Both the position numbers and the translations under genes were made by a program. A DNA stretch of 64,000 bases from Comamonas testosteroni TK102 (GTDB lineage: Bacteria > Pseudomonadota > Gammaproteobacteria > Burkholderiales > Burkholderiaceae_C). The notes beneath the pieces were generated by a model. That model was not told the DNA's origin and made no database searches. It saw nothing but the letters and a program-made list of their open reading frames with translations. The DNA is taken from the NCBI RefSeq assembly GCF_000739375.1, contig NZ_CP006704.1, positions 1,922,001 to 1,986,000 on the forward strand, given 5' to 3'. Shown here one piece after another: positions 49,782 to 58,870 of this stretch (its first letter is position 1; each line of letters opens with the position of its first letter).

Positions 49782-52069
49782 ATGAGCCTCGCACATGCAT
49801 CCGTTTCCGTGCTGCGCACCTGCCTTGTCCAGGCAGTGCGTGGCGCTGATGCATTTGCGCTGCGATTGTTGCAGCGCACCGAATATGCGTTGGAGCAATC
49901 GCTTTCAACCGGTTTCCACCCTGCAAGGCGCGATGTGCTCGGCGCGGCGCTGCACAACCTGCAGCAGCACCGGGCTTCGGTGATCAGCAGCTTTCCGCAG
50001 AATTTGCTGGAGGCGCTGGTGCTGTCAGCGCGCCAACCTTTTTCCTTTTCTGCGCAGACGCTCGATACCGTCAACGGCAGGCTTTTGCCATTGGCGGCCA
50101 TGGCTGAGTCAGCTAATCGTCAGCTTAAGGCCGAGCACAAGCTGGTGCAGATGGTCGAGCCACAGGTCGAACTGGCGCTGGCAGATCTGGACGCGTTGAT
50201 GAGCGGCGCTCAGGGGCTTGAGTCTGCACGGCCCGAGTGCAATCCGCTGCGACTGCAGAACTATGTACGCGCTTTGAGCCAGTCGCTGACGGCCGTGCAA
50301 CCTGCCACCGAAGTGGCCGATTGCTGGCATGAATTCATGTCGCAGCAACTGGGCTCCATTCTGGCTTCCGAATACTCCCGCACCGCCAATTTGCTGCGCC
50401 AGCATGGAGTGCAGCCTGCCCGATACGGTGCGGATCGCGACACCCGGTCCCAGTGCCTGCTGACCCTGCGCTTGCTGCAGGAGCTGGCTTCGGATCTACG
50501 CTGGATTGACGACTCGCGCTGCACCGTGCCGCAGTCGTTGACGGATTCCATGCTGGCGAGCTGGTCCGAGACCGAGCCCGCTGTCATGGCCCCCATGCAT
50601 GACCTGGGCCTGGAGCCAGGCTGGACTTCGTACTCGGCCAATGCCTTGCAGACATCTCAGCAGCCTTGGGTACCCAGTGTGCTGGGGGGGGGCTGCGCCC
50701 AGCGCAGCCCAGTCAGGCGCCCAGTGCCCTGATTCAGATGCGTACGCTGCATCGCATGATGAGCCATATGACCAGTGACGGTCGCCTGCTGCCGCCCGTG
50801 CAGCGGATCTTGCTGCAGCTCGAACCCGTGCTGAGTCAATTGGTGTCTCAGGACGCAGCGTTCTTTGAAGATCGCTTGCATCCGGCACGGCAGCTGCTGG
50901 ATGAGCTGACGGCTCGCAGCCTCTGGTTTGCCAGCGAATCTGCTTTGGGGTTTGCTCATTTCATCGCCGTGGCCGAGGTTGCGGCGAACCAGCTGGCCGG
51001 TGCAGGGGCCGCAAGTGCCCACATGTTTGCCCAGGTGCTGCAATTTGTGCGCGAGCAGTGGCCGCCGGAAGGTCGCATGAGCCACATTGCGGCATTGGGC
51101 CAGCAGGCCGAAGCCGAGCAGTCCACGCGGCCAGGGCTGATGAGCTCGGCGCTGGGGCTGTTGGACGGCCAGATCGTGGGCTCCATTGAACGGATCAAGC
51201 CCGATGCCCTGCAACTGGCGCAGATGATTCGCAGCCTGCCCAGTGCGAAGGGCGTGCCCGAAGATATTCTGGACTTTGTGACCGGCCCTTGGGCCGGCGT
51301 GATTGCCCAGGCGCAGCAGCGGGCCGAGCCAGGGCAGGAGCGTGACCCGGGCGGCTATCTGGCACTGGTGCCCAGCTTGTTGTGGAGCGTGTCTCCACAG
51401 GCAGCCCAGGATATGACGCGGCTGGTGGAGCTTGCGCCCAAGCTGCAGCGACGTCTGGCGCGGGGCTTGCGCAGCGTGGGCCGCACCGATGTCGAAATTG
51501 CTGCGCTGGCTGCGCGTTTGGGCAGTCTGCAGCAGCGGGCGCTGGATATGGCCGAGGCCGCGAATCGGATCGGCTCGAACGACCTTGTCAGGGCGGGCGT
51601 GCCGGGTGAATCGCCGAGCGTGCTGGCGGGTCAGCAAGGAGCCGCGGAAACCGTGCGCGCAAGGCTGGATATCACCTTGCCGGTACTGACAGACAGAGTC
51701 GAAGATATGCCTGCGGTGACGGTGGTGGCGCAAGAAACGCAAACCCGGGCGGCATACGATTCTTCCAGACCTGTCTTCAAGACAACGCCGCAGAAGACGG
51801 TCGGTGCCGCCGTGGCATCCAGCCCGATGCCCGCGCAAGCCGTCATGGGCCAGGGCAGACCTGAGGAGGCTGTCGAATGGCCTTTAGGCACTTGGGTGGA
51901 ACTGTGCAACGAGCGTCAGCAACTACGAACCAAGTTGACCTGGGTCAGTCCGCAGCAAAGCCTGTTTTTGTTTACGGCCGAGGACGGAAGCACCCAGTCC
52001 ATGACGCGGCGCATGCGCGACAAGCTGCTGATCCAGGGGCAGTTGCGGCGACTTGAGGCGATTGCCTAG
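49782..52069 (+). pseudogene. DUF1631-family protein, frame broken at a run of nine G
   Basis: From ATG 49782 (MSLAHASVSVLRTCLVQAVR) a DUF1631 protein reads for about 304 codons, to VPSVLGGG at 50680. After the run of nine G (50684-50692) the first frame stops at 50732, while the family sequence continues in another frame: ALIQMRTLHRMMSHMTSDGR, FFEDRLHPARQLLDELT, PEDILDFVTGPWAGVIAQAQ, GYLALVPSLLWSVSP and a C-terminal beta domain ending in RRMRDKLLIQGQLRRLEAIA. One added G or two lost G restore about 762 codons, the usual size. It could be a pseudogene, a phase-variable gene or a sequencing error. Function of the family unknown. Confidence 0.75.
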
Positions 52070-53103
52070 CTTCCTGCACGTAGATCCTGATGGCTAGGCT
52101 GCGTTGCCTGGCCCTCGATCCGCACCGATTGGGCGAGCAAGACTGCGCGCGCGGTGGCTACGGCTACGGCTTCGGCGGCCAATGTGCTCAGCGTCATCAT
52201 TCCCAACGACTTGCCACTGCGCGCCGTACCCAGGGCGAACAGGCTGTCGCCATCGCTCATGGTGTGCACGGGGTTGATGGCACGTGCCAGGCCATCATGG
52301 GCTACCACGGCCAGGCGGTGGGCCTGAGCCTTGCTGATGATGGCGTCGGTCGCCACGACGCCAATCGTGGTGTTGCTGCCGGCCAGAACCGGCCTGGGCT
52401 CCTCGCCTGCCAGCAAGGCATCGCGGGTGCCACGCAATTGCAGGCCGTCTGCTGTGCGTGCCCCGGCCAGCAACTCGCCGCTAAAGGGGTTGAGCACATC
52501 GCCCAAGGCATTGCAGGCAATGATGGCTCCCACGGTGACTCCATCGACGGTAAAGCTGGCCGTGCCCAGGCCGCCCTTCATGGCGCGCTCATGCCCGAAG
52601 ACCTTGCCCACCACGGCGCCCGCGCCAGCGCCCACGCTGCCTTCGGCGGGGCGCCCGGTGCCGGAGTCCGGCCCCGCATTCCGGCAGGCGGCATAGCCGG
52701 CCGCAGCATCGGGGCGTATGCGCATATCGCCCATCATCACGTCAAACAGCACGGCCGCCGGCACCAGCGGAATCCGGCCCACACCGATATTCAGGCCGGC
52801 GCCTTGCTCTTCCAGCCAGCGCACGGCCCCTGTGGCCGCGTCCAGCCCCCAGGCGCTGCCGCCGGCCAGCATGATGCCGTGGACCTCCTGCACCAGATTG
52901 CTGGGGTGCAGCAAATCGGTCTCGCGCGTGCCAGGGGCGGCGCCGCGCACATCCACACCGCCCACGGCACCTTGAGGACAGAGCACGACCGTGCAGCCCG
53001 TGGGGCGGCGCGGGTCGCTGAAATGGCCGATGGAGATGCCTTGCACGCGAGCGATATGGCCGTCATGCGCGAGCAGATCCTCGATGGTTGAAAAAGCACT
53101 CAT
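52066..53103 (-). CDS. P1/S58-family (NylC/DmpA-like) N-terminal-nucleophile hydrolase, 345 aa
   Basis: Features of the P1 peptidase family are clear: GISIGHFSDPRRPTGCTVVL, GGVDVRGAAPGTRETDLL, LAGGSAWGLDAATGAVRWLE, VGAGAGAVVGK and MKGGLGTAS. In NylC-type members the precursor is cut before a Thr nucleophile within an NTT segment; here AGSNTTIGVVATDAI places that site at Asn244-Thr245. AAGGAG precedes the ATG at 53103. Members hydrolyse N-terminal or beta-amino peptides or amide oligomers; the substrate here is unknown. It is divergent from the first MetQ-like gene. Confidence 0.88.
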   Translation of the reverse strand: MSAFSTIEDLLAHDGHIARVQGISIGHFSDPRRPTGCTVVLCPQGAVGGVDVRGAAPGTRETDLLHPSNLVQEVHGIMLAGGSAWGLDAATGAVRWLEEQGAGLNIGVGRIPLVPAAVLFDVMMGDMRIRPDAAAGYAACRNAGPDSGTGRPAEGSVGAGAGAVVGKVFGHERAMKGGLGTASFTVDGVTVGAIIACNALGDVLNPFSGELLAGARTADGLQLRGTRDALLAGEEPRPVLAGSNTTIGVVATDAIISKAQAHRLAVVAHDGLARAINPVHTMSDGDSLFALGTARSGKSLGMMTLSTLAAEAVAVATARAVLLAQSVRIEGQATQPSHQDLRAGS

Positions 53104-53217
53104 GCCGCTACTCCTTGAACTCTTTATATGCTTTTATGGATAAACAGATGGGGTTTTATTCTTTAGGGTTTGCCCGTGTAAGCTTCATACTTACTACATT
53201 GTTGCAGTCCGGTAAAC

Positions 53218-53240
53218 AAATGAGAACCCAAATGAGAACC
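53218..53240. repeat. Short tandem direct repeat ahead of the MetQ-like gene
   Basis: AAATGAGAACC occurs at 53218-53228 and again at 53230-53240, a 12-base step. It lies about 40 bases before the start codon and could be a regulator site. Function unknown. Confidence 0.35.
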
Positions 53241-53276
53241 GTGCTGCCCACGCGCATCCAATTCAAGGAGTGATCC

Positions 53277-54113
53277 ATGCCCGCCCATTTTTCCTTTGCC
53301 GCCAGCCGCCGTGCCGTTCTGGCCACTGCCGCAGTCGCATTGCTGGCGACCGCCGGTGTGCCCGCTTTGGCCCAGGACCCGGCCAAGAAGAATCTGCTGA
53401 TTGGCGCCACCGCCGGCTCCAATTACGACCTGCTGCAAAAAGGCATAGTGCCCCAGCTGCAGAAAAAGGGCTACCAGATCAAGCTGATCGAGTTCAACGA
53501 CTATGTGCAGCCCAATCTGGCGCTGTCCGACGGATCGCTGGATGCCAACTTCTTCCAGCACCGCGCCTATTTCGACCAGTTCACCTCCGACCGCAAGCTG
53601 GCGCTGAGCGCGATTGCGCAAGGCCCGGTGGCGCCCATGGGTGTCTACAGCAAGAAGCACAAGTCTCTGGCCGATATCAAGAGCGGCGCCAAGGTGGCAC
53701 TGCCCAATGATCCCAGCAACCTAGCGCGTGCATTGCTGGTGCTGCAGCAGGCCGGCCTCGTCAAGGTCAAGGAAGGGGTGAACCCGGCCCGTATCTCCGA
53801 GCTGGATCTGGCCGCCAATCCCCACAAGCTCAAGTTTGTGGCGCTGGAGGCAGCCCAGTTGCCCCGCGTGCTCGAAGACGCTGACTATGTGGTGGTCAAC
53901 GGCAACTTTGCCGTTTCCTCGGGTCTGAAGTTGAGCGAAGCCGTGGTGCTGGAAAAGACTCCCGATCTGTACCTGAACGTGGTGGCCGTGAAGACCGGCA
54001 ACGAAAACAGCCAGTGGGCCAAGGATCTGGCCGCCGCCTACCGCTCGCCTGAGTTCAAGGCCGTGGTGGACAGCCAGTTTCCCGGCTACTCCAAGCCTGC
54101 CTTCCTGAAGTGA
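53277..54113 (+). CDS. MetQ/NlpA-family substrate-binding protein, 278 aa
   Basis: The binding fold is that of MetQ: LLIGATAGSNYDLLQKGIVP, VEFNDYVQPN-type strand (LIEFNDYVQPNLALSDGSLD), ANFFQHRAYFDQF, ALPNDPSNLARALLVLQQAG and VVVNGNFAVSSGLKL. The signal peptide has a double Arg (AASRRAVLATAAVALLATAG) and ends in an ALA cleavage site; there is no lipobox Cys, unlike typical MetQ lipoproteins. No MetN or MetI gene is adjacent, and a paralogue follows. The ligand is not certain to be methionine. Confidence 0.88.
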   Translation: MPAHFSFAASRRAVLATAAVALLATAGVPALAQDPAKKNLLIGATAGSNYDLLQKGIVPQLQKKGYQIKLIEFNDYVQPNLALSDGSLDANFFQHRAYFDQFTSDRKLALSAIAQGPVAPMGVYSKKHKSLADIKSGAKVALPNDPSNLARALLVLQQAGLVKVKEGVNPARISELDLAANPHKLKFVALEAAQLPRVLEDADYVVVNGNFAVSSGLKLSEAVVLEKTPDLYLNVVAVKTGNENSQWAKDLAAAYRSPEFKAVVDSQFPGYSKPAFLK

Positions 54114-54136
54114 TCGGGCTGGGCTGAAGACGCCAA

Positions 54137-54159
54137 GGGCCGCAATGCGGCCCTTTTTT
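54137..54159 (+). terminator. Terminator between the tandem MetQ-like genes
   Basis: GGGCCGC (54137-54143) and GCGGCCC (54147-54153) pair over AAT and are followed by six T. It separates the two paralogues into independent transcription units. Confidence 0.85.
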
Positions 54160-54318
54160 CATGCCTGTGGATTTGCTGGTTTTAGATGAAAAGCAAATAA
54201 GAGCATAGGTTTTTATTAGTTGGAATTTGTCTCCGCGGTCTGGATACTGCAAAGGCCTCTGCATGCTGCAGAGCCAAACCTTTCGCATCAAAACTCAGTA
54301 CATCAACGAGGAGCAAGC

Positions 54319-55161
54319 ATGACCCACCTTTTTTCCGTGGCACGGCGCCGCCGCAGTCTTCTGGCCACCACTCTGCTGGCAGGCGCTGCACTGGTCATGG
54401 GCGTCTTGCCGGCGGCGGCCCAGGACGCGGGCAAAAAGCAATTGGTCATTGGCGGCACGGCAGGCTCCAACATTGATCAGCTGCAATACGGCATCGTCCC
54501 CATCCTGCAGAAAAAGGGCTACAAGGTGCGTCTGGTGGAGTTCAACGACTATGTGCAGCCCAATCTGGCCCTGGCCGATGGCTCGCTCGATGCCAACTTC
54601 TTCCAGCATGAGGTCTATTTCAACCAGTTCAAGGGCGACCGCAAGCTCGATCTGACGGCCCTGGTCCAGGGGCCGATTGCTCCCATGGGCGTCTACAGCA
54701 AGCAGCGCAAGAGCCTGGCTGAGCTGAAGGAGGGAGATCGCATCGCCCTGCCCAATGACGCCAGCAATCTGGCACGGGGCATTCTGCTGCTGCAGCAGGC
54801 CGGACTGGTCAAGCTCAAGGAGGGCGTGAACCCGCTGCGCGTGTCCGAGCTGGATCTGGCCTCCAATCCCAAGAAGATCAAGCTCGTACCCCTGGATGCG
54901 GCTCATCTGCCGCGTGCGCTCGATGATGCGCAGTACGCCATCATCAACGGCAACTTTGCGATTTCCTCGGGCCTGAAACTGTCGGATTCGGTGCTGCTGG
55001 AAAAAACGCCCGAGCATTATCTGAACATCGTGGCTGTCAAGACCAAGGACAAGGATGCCCAATGGGCCAAGGATCTGGCTGCAGCCTACAAGTCCGCCGA
55101 GTTCAAGGGCGTGGTGGACAGCAAGTTTGCGGGTTATGCCAAGCCCGCATTTTTGCAATAA
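54319..55161 (+). CDS. MetQ/NlpA-family substrate-binding protein, second copy, 280 aa
   Basis: It closely resembles the preceding protein along its length (LVIGGTAGSNIDQLQYGIVP, EFNDYVQPNLALADGSLDAN, ALPNDASNLARGILLLQQAG, IINGNFAISSGLKL), pointing to tandem duplication. The signal peptide holds four arginines (VARRRRSLLATTLLAG) and again no lipobox. GAGGAG precedes the ATG at 54319. It has its own transcription, after a terminator. Divergence in the binding residues cannot be judged without alignment. Confidence 0.88.
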   Translation: MTHLFSVARRRRSLLATTLLAGAALVMGVLPAAAQDAGKKQLVIGGTAGSNIDQLQYGIVPILQKKGYKVRLVEFNDYVQPNLALADGSLDANFFQHEVYFNQFKGDRKLDLTALVQGPIAPMGVYSKQRKSLAELKEGDRIALPNDASNLARGILLLQQAGLVKLKEGVNPLRVSELDLASNPKKIKLVPLDAAHLPRALDDAQYAIINGNFAISSGLKLSDSVLLEKTPEHYLNIVAVKTKDKDAQWAKDLAAAYKSAEFKGVVDSKFAGYAKPAFLQ

Positions 55162-55164
55162 GCC

Positions 55165-56367
55165 TCAGCCGACAAGGGCCTGAACCTCGTTTTCCAGGTG
55201 GCGCAGCGCACGCAGCTCGATCTGCTGCAGCTGCGCTTGCTGCGTTTCGGGCAGGCCTTGCAAAAGCGCGGCGGCGCCAAAGTCGCTCAGCACGGCCTGC
55301 CCGGTCTGCAGATTGCACAGGATATTGTGGGCGTATAGATCTCCATGCAGCAGACCACGGCCGTGAAGATGGGTGATGGCGGAGCGTATGCCTTGCAGCA
55401 GATGCTGGGCCTGGTCGGCTTGCAGGCGAAGTTCGGGGTCATAGACATCACGTGTGCAACTGTCGAAGCTTGGCGGCCAGGCTAGCGGCTGGATGGCTGA
55501 ATCCAGCAGGGGCAGGGCCGTGGCCATTTGCCCCTCAGGAGCGCCCAGAACCTGCGCCAGTGGCGTCAGCAGATGAGGATGCTGTCCTGCCGCAATGCCT
55601 GCTGCCAGTTCGGATTGCGGCGTACCGTCGCTGGTCTGGGCGGTCTTGAAAACCTTGAGTGCCAGCTCCTGTCCGTTGAGGCTGGCGCGGTAGATATGGC
55701 CGCTGGCGCCTTCGCCCAGCTTGACAGCGATCTGCAAATTTTGATAAGAAATGGGCTCAATCCCATGCCCTGAAAGCGTATCCAGCTCCTGTTTTTGAGT
55801 CATTGGGTTACCTGCCAGCGCCAGCCACGCCAGGCGAGGCAGCCGGAAGATGACTTCAGGAGCATCTTCGAAACGGTTGCTTGCAATGCGTAGCAACTCC
55901 AGCGCCTGGCAATGTTGCAGGCTCTGGGGCAACTGCCTCAGCTGGTTGCACGACAGCATGAGCTTTTGCAGGCGCGTGCATTGGCCCATGGATTCGGGCA
56001 ACTGGTGCACGTGGTTGTCCGTGAGAATCAGCCAGCGCAGGCGCGCCGGCAGGCTGTCCTCGGGCACATGCATGATGCGGCACGCCTTGAAGCCCACCAT
56101 CTCGAGCTGCGGCATATGACCCAGCACGCGGGGCAGTTCGCTGAATGGATTGTTCGAGGCAAACAGAATGCGCAGCCGCGCAAAACGCGTCAGATCATCG
56201 GGTAGGGTGCTGAGCTGGTTGCCCGAAAGATCGAGGACCTCCAGCGTCTCGGTCAGCTGATACAGCGCGGCGGGGAACTCGGTCAGCCCATCGCTGAGCC
56301 TGATATGGTGTGCACGGGCCAGTGAACCATTGGCCAGCCCGGAGTGAAACTGTTCTAGCGTCAACAT
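55165..56367 (-). CDS. Leucine-rich-repeat Ser/Thr kinase-like protein, 400 aa
   Basis: Residues about 25-205 hold some seven LRR units with LEVLDLSGNQLSTLPDDL, LRWLILTDNHVHQLPESM, LQKLMLSCNQLRQLPQSL and LELLRIASNRFEDAP. A kinase fold follows (about 215-395): KLGEGASGHIYRA (glycine loop), LALKVFK (Lys), LHGDLYAHNILCN (catalytic loop, HGD in place of HRD) and LSDFGAAALLQG. The catalytic residues are present. Substrate and trigger are unknown. It has no signal peptide and would act in the cytoplasm. It is divergent from the SUKH-like gene, 56 bases apart. Confidence 0.88.
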   Translation of the reverse strand: MLTLEQFHSGLANGSLARAHHIRLSDGLTEFPAALYQLTETLEVLDLSGNQLSTLPDDLTRFARLRILFASNNPFSELPRVLGHMPQLEMVGFKACRIMHVPEDSLPARLRWLILTDNHVHQLPESMGQCTRLQKLMLSCNQLRQLPQSLQHCQALELLRIASNRFEDAPEVIFRLPRLAWLALAGNPMTQKQELDTLSGHGIEPISYQNLQIAVKLGEGASGHIYRASLNGQELALKVFKTAQTSDGTPQSELAAGIAAGQHPHLLTPLAQVLGAPEGQMATALPLLDSAIQPLAWPPSFDSCTRDVYDPELRLQADQAQHLLQGIRSAITHLHGRGLLHGDLYAHNILCNLQTGQAVLSDFGAAALLQGLPETQQAQLQQIELRALRHLENEVQALVG

Positions 56368-56423
56368 AGGACACGCAGTCTAAGTCCCGCGCACGAAATG
56401 CACAGAAAACACGAAATGCCTGC

Positions 56424-57401
56424 ATGAAAATCTTCAAAGACCTGCCTGCGCTGGTGCAGGCATTACCCGAACTCGCGCCGAGCGACTGGGTGGATCTGCC
56501 TACCGATGCCGCTGCCCAGCTTGATGCGCCAAATCAGTCACCGGCAGCAGATCTGCTGAAACAGCCTGCCGTGCGCTTTGTGGTGCGTGATGCGAATGAG
56601 GTGCCGCGCATGGGCCATAAGCCCTGGATGCCGGTGGCGGTACTCGCCCAGATGCACTGGCCTTCCTCTGCGGACGCGGTGGCATGGTCCTGTTTTCTGC
56701 AGGCCGAGTTCGGGCGCAGCCAGCGCTTTGTAGAAAGCCATGATGTGTGGGTTCAGGCCGATGTGCCCAAGCCGTATTGGCTGACGATCAATGCCACGGC
56801 AGAGCAGCGACTGGCGTACTGGTACCAAGGCCTGCAGGCTCATGCCTGGATGGATGAAGAGCCTGCCCAAGCCAAGCCCTTCAGCCTGGCCGAGCTGCGC
56901 CTGTGCGAATGGCGCCTGGGTTGCAATCTGTCCCAGTCCTTGCGTGACTATCTTTTGCAGCTCGGTGTTCTGGACTGGGCCGAGCGCTTGTTGAGTCCGC
57001 GCTTTGATCTCATGGCGCCGGATGCAGACATGGACGCCATCGGTCCGGTGCAAGTCGTGTTTCCGGGCATCGCCGATATTGTGGAGATGAGTGCGCCGCA
57101 ACAGGCGCAGGCCTTGAAGGCGAAGTTGAGTGAGCTGGTGGTGTTCGGGGACTACCTGGGCAATGGCAACCTCTGGTGCTTTGACCGCCGCGATGGCTCG
57201 GTCTGGTATCTGGACCATGACTGCAGCCCCTTGCTGACCCGTATGTTCGACGATGCGGGCGACTATCTGGACGCGCTGGCCTTGATGTCGCTATGCCGCA
57301 ATCACGCCGTGGCCCAGGGGCGGGGTGATGGCGATGAACAGGCCGAGGTGTTGCTGGGCGAGCGCTTTGGGCAGGCACTGGTCCGAAAGTGGATGTACTG
57401 A
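56424..57401 (+). CDS. SMI1/KNR4 (SUKH)-like protein, 325 aa
   Basis: The N-terminus MKIFKDLPALVQALPELAPS precedes a middle domain with WSCFLQAEFGRSQRFVES, and a C-terminal domain whose CEWRLGCNLSQSLRDYLLQL, VFGDYLGNGNLWCFDRRDGS and VWYLDHDC match the SUKH pattern (xGxxLP-like lead, G/D...W strand). SUKH proteins often give immunity to polymorphic toxins; no toxin gene is nearby. Its stop is one base before the ankyrin gene, so the two form an operon. Moderately sure of the family only. Confidence 0.6.
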   Translation: MKIFKDLPALVQALPELAPSDWVDLPTDAAAQLDAPNQSPAADLLKQPAVRFVVRDANEVPRMGHKPWMPVAVLAQMHWPSSADAVAWSCFLQAEFGRSQRFVESHDVWVQADVPKPYWLTINATAEQRLAYWYQGLQAHAWMDEEPAQAKPFSLAELRLCEWRLGCNLSQSLRDYLLQLGVLDWAERLLSPRFDLMAPDADMDAIGPVQVVFPGIADIVEMSAPQQAQALKAKLSELVVFGDYLGNGNLWCFDRRDGSVWYLDHDCSPLLTRMFDDAGDYLDALALMSLCRNHAVAQGRGDGDEQAEVLLGERFGQALVRKWMY

Positions 57402-57402
57402 G

Positions 57403-57912
57403 ATGAGCATGAAACTGCTCAAGGCCGCTGAACAAGGCGATATCGCTGCGCTGGAACTGCGCCTGAAGGACGGTGACGATATCGCCTATGTGCAAAAGAG
57501 CACCGGCCTCAATGCGCTGATCACGGCTCTCAATTGCGGCAACGATGCTGCCGCGCGATGGCTGGTGGAGCAAGGCAGCCCGCTGGATCAGGTGAGCCTG
57601 ACAACGGGCATGAGTGCCACCGCCTGGGCGGCCTTCAACGGGCGCACAGAGATGCTGCAGGTGCTGCGCCAAGCGGGGGCCGACCTGGACAAGACCGGGG
57701 ATGACAAAGGTCGCACGCCGTATCTTTTGGCCGTGGACCATGGCGCGTGGGCGGCTGTGCGCTGGTTCTGGTCGGCCGGCGTCGATCTCCAGCGAAGAGA
57801 TACCCATGGTTGCAATGCCCATGATCTGCTGGTGCACGGCGGTCGTGATGTGCCTGGGGATGTACTGGAGCGCGTGGCAGGCCATGCGGCAGTGCTGTCC
57901 ACGGGGTTGTGA
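57403..57912 (+). CDS. Ankyrin-repeat protein, 169 aa
   Basis: Four ankyrin units are visible: LLKAAEQGDIAALELRLKDG, GLNALITALNCGNDAAARWL, TAWAAFNGRTEMLQVLRQAG and GRTPYLLAVDHGAWAAVRWF. It starts one base after the preceding stop (TGAGATG) and is probably co-expressed with it. Ankyrin proteins mediate binding; SUKH and ankyrin genes together recall immunity clusters. No signal peptide. Confidence 0.82.
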   Translation: MSMKLLKAAEQGDIAALELRLKDGDDIAYVQKSTGLNALITALNCGNDAAARWLVEQGSPLDQVSLTTGMSATAWAAFNGRTEMLQVLRQAGADLDKTGDDKGRTPYLLAVDHGAWAAVRWFWSAGVDLQRRDTHGCNAHDLLVHGGRDVPGDVLERVAGHAAVLSTGL

Positions 57913-57969
57913 CGGGATGACGATGTCATGGTTGCGTGGCATCGTCATCGTCTCAGCCGCGAGACCGCA

Positions 57970-58341
57970 TCAGGACGCTGGCTCGATGCGGGTGATGATC
58001 AGCGAGCCATCCTTGTCCTCGGCATGGAACAGTACCTTGTCACCGGCCTTGAAAGAGGCCGACTGTGCGGAGCCTGACAGCGCAAACACCATGGTCATGG
58101 GAGGCATGTCCAGGTTCTTGATTGCTTCATGGCGGATCGTCAGCTTGCCTGTGCGGGCATCCACACGGGTGATTTCTCCGGCGGTCAGCACATCGGGCCG
58201 GCCAGCCGATGTGGCTGCCGAAGCATCGGCCATCGTCCCATGGCCTGCGTGCGCCGAGTGATCCTGTGCGAAAGCGGGGGCTGCCAGTGCAATGCCGAGG
58301 CTCAGCGCTGCCAAAATGGTGTGAAAGAAGTTTTTCATCAT
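57970..58341 (-). CDS. CusF-like periplasmic copper-binding protein, 123 aa
   Basis: A signal peptide (MMKNFFHTILAALSLGIALA) precedes a His-rich stretch (DHSAHAGHGTMAD) and a CusF-type fold: GEITRVDARTGKLTIRHEAI, KNLDMPPMTMVFAL and VLFHAEDKDG. In CusF the bound copper uses His, Met and Trp; the HEAIKNLDMPPMTM block supplies His and Met ligands here. It is the last gene of the copper cluster, and likely a copper chaperone. Confidence 0.9.
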   Translation of the reverse strand: MMKNFFHTILAALSLGIALAAPAFAQDHSAHAGHGTMADASAATSAGRPDVLTAGEITRVDARTGKLTIRHEAIKNLDMPPMTMVFALSGSAQSASFKAGDKVLFHAEDKDGSLIITRIEPAS

Positions 58342-58362
58342 GTTCTCCTGAATTGAGAGGGG

Positions 58363-58851
58363 TCAGCCGCGATAGCTGGTGAAGACGGAGGTGCTGACAT
58401 CGCTGTTCATGAGGCTCTTGGTGACCAGCAGCACGTCATAGGGGTCTTTACGGCCACCGTATTCGGGGCCGTCCATGCCGGGGCTGCCAATGGGCATACC
58501 CGGTACGGCGATGCCCAGCGCCTTGGGTTTTTGCTTCAGCAGCTTGAGCACATCGGCGGCTGGCACATGGCCTTCGACCAGATAGCCGCCCACCAGGGCG
58601 GTATGGCAGGAACCCAGGCGGCCAGGCAGGCCCAGTTTGGCGCGTACGGCGCTGTTGCCCACGTCGTGCACCTTGACGGCAAAGCCAGCCTGCTCCATCA
58701 AGGCAATCCAGTCCTTGCAGCAGCCACAGTTCGGGTCTTTCCAGACCTCCATGGCAATCCTGGCGGGAGCAGCCGCCATTGCTGGCAGCGCAGCCATGCC
58801 GGCAGCGGCGGCCAGCAGATGCAGGGAGTGGCGGCGGTTGGTGCTTGTCAT
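58363..58851 (-). CDS. DUF411 metal-binding protein, 162 aa
   Basis: The fold and motif WKDPNCGCCKDWIALMEQAG (CxCC) and LPGRLGSCHTALVGGYLVEG, VPAADVLKLL define DUF411, found in copper and other metal resistance loci. A Tat-like or Sec signal (MTSTNRRHSLHLLAAAAGMA) directs it to the periplasm. It lies between the CusF-like and cupredoxin genes, 21 bases from the former. The exact role is not known. Confidence 0.88.
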   Translation of the reverse strand: MTSTNRRHSLHLLAAAAGMAALPAMAAAPARIAMEVWKDPNCGCCKDWIALMEQAGFAVKVHDVGNSAVRAKLGLPGRLGSCHTALVGGYLVEGHVPAADVLKLLKQKPKALGIAVPGMPIGSPGMDGPEYGGRKDPYDVLLVTKSLMNSDVSTSVFTSYRG

Positions 58852-58870
58852 CGGGAATTCCTTTCTTGCG

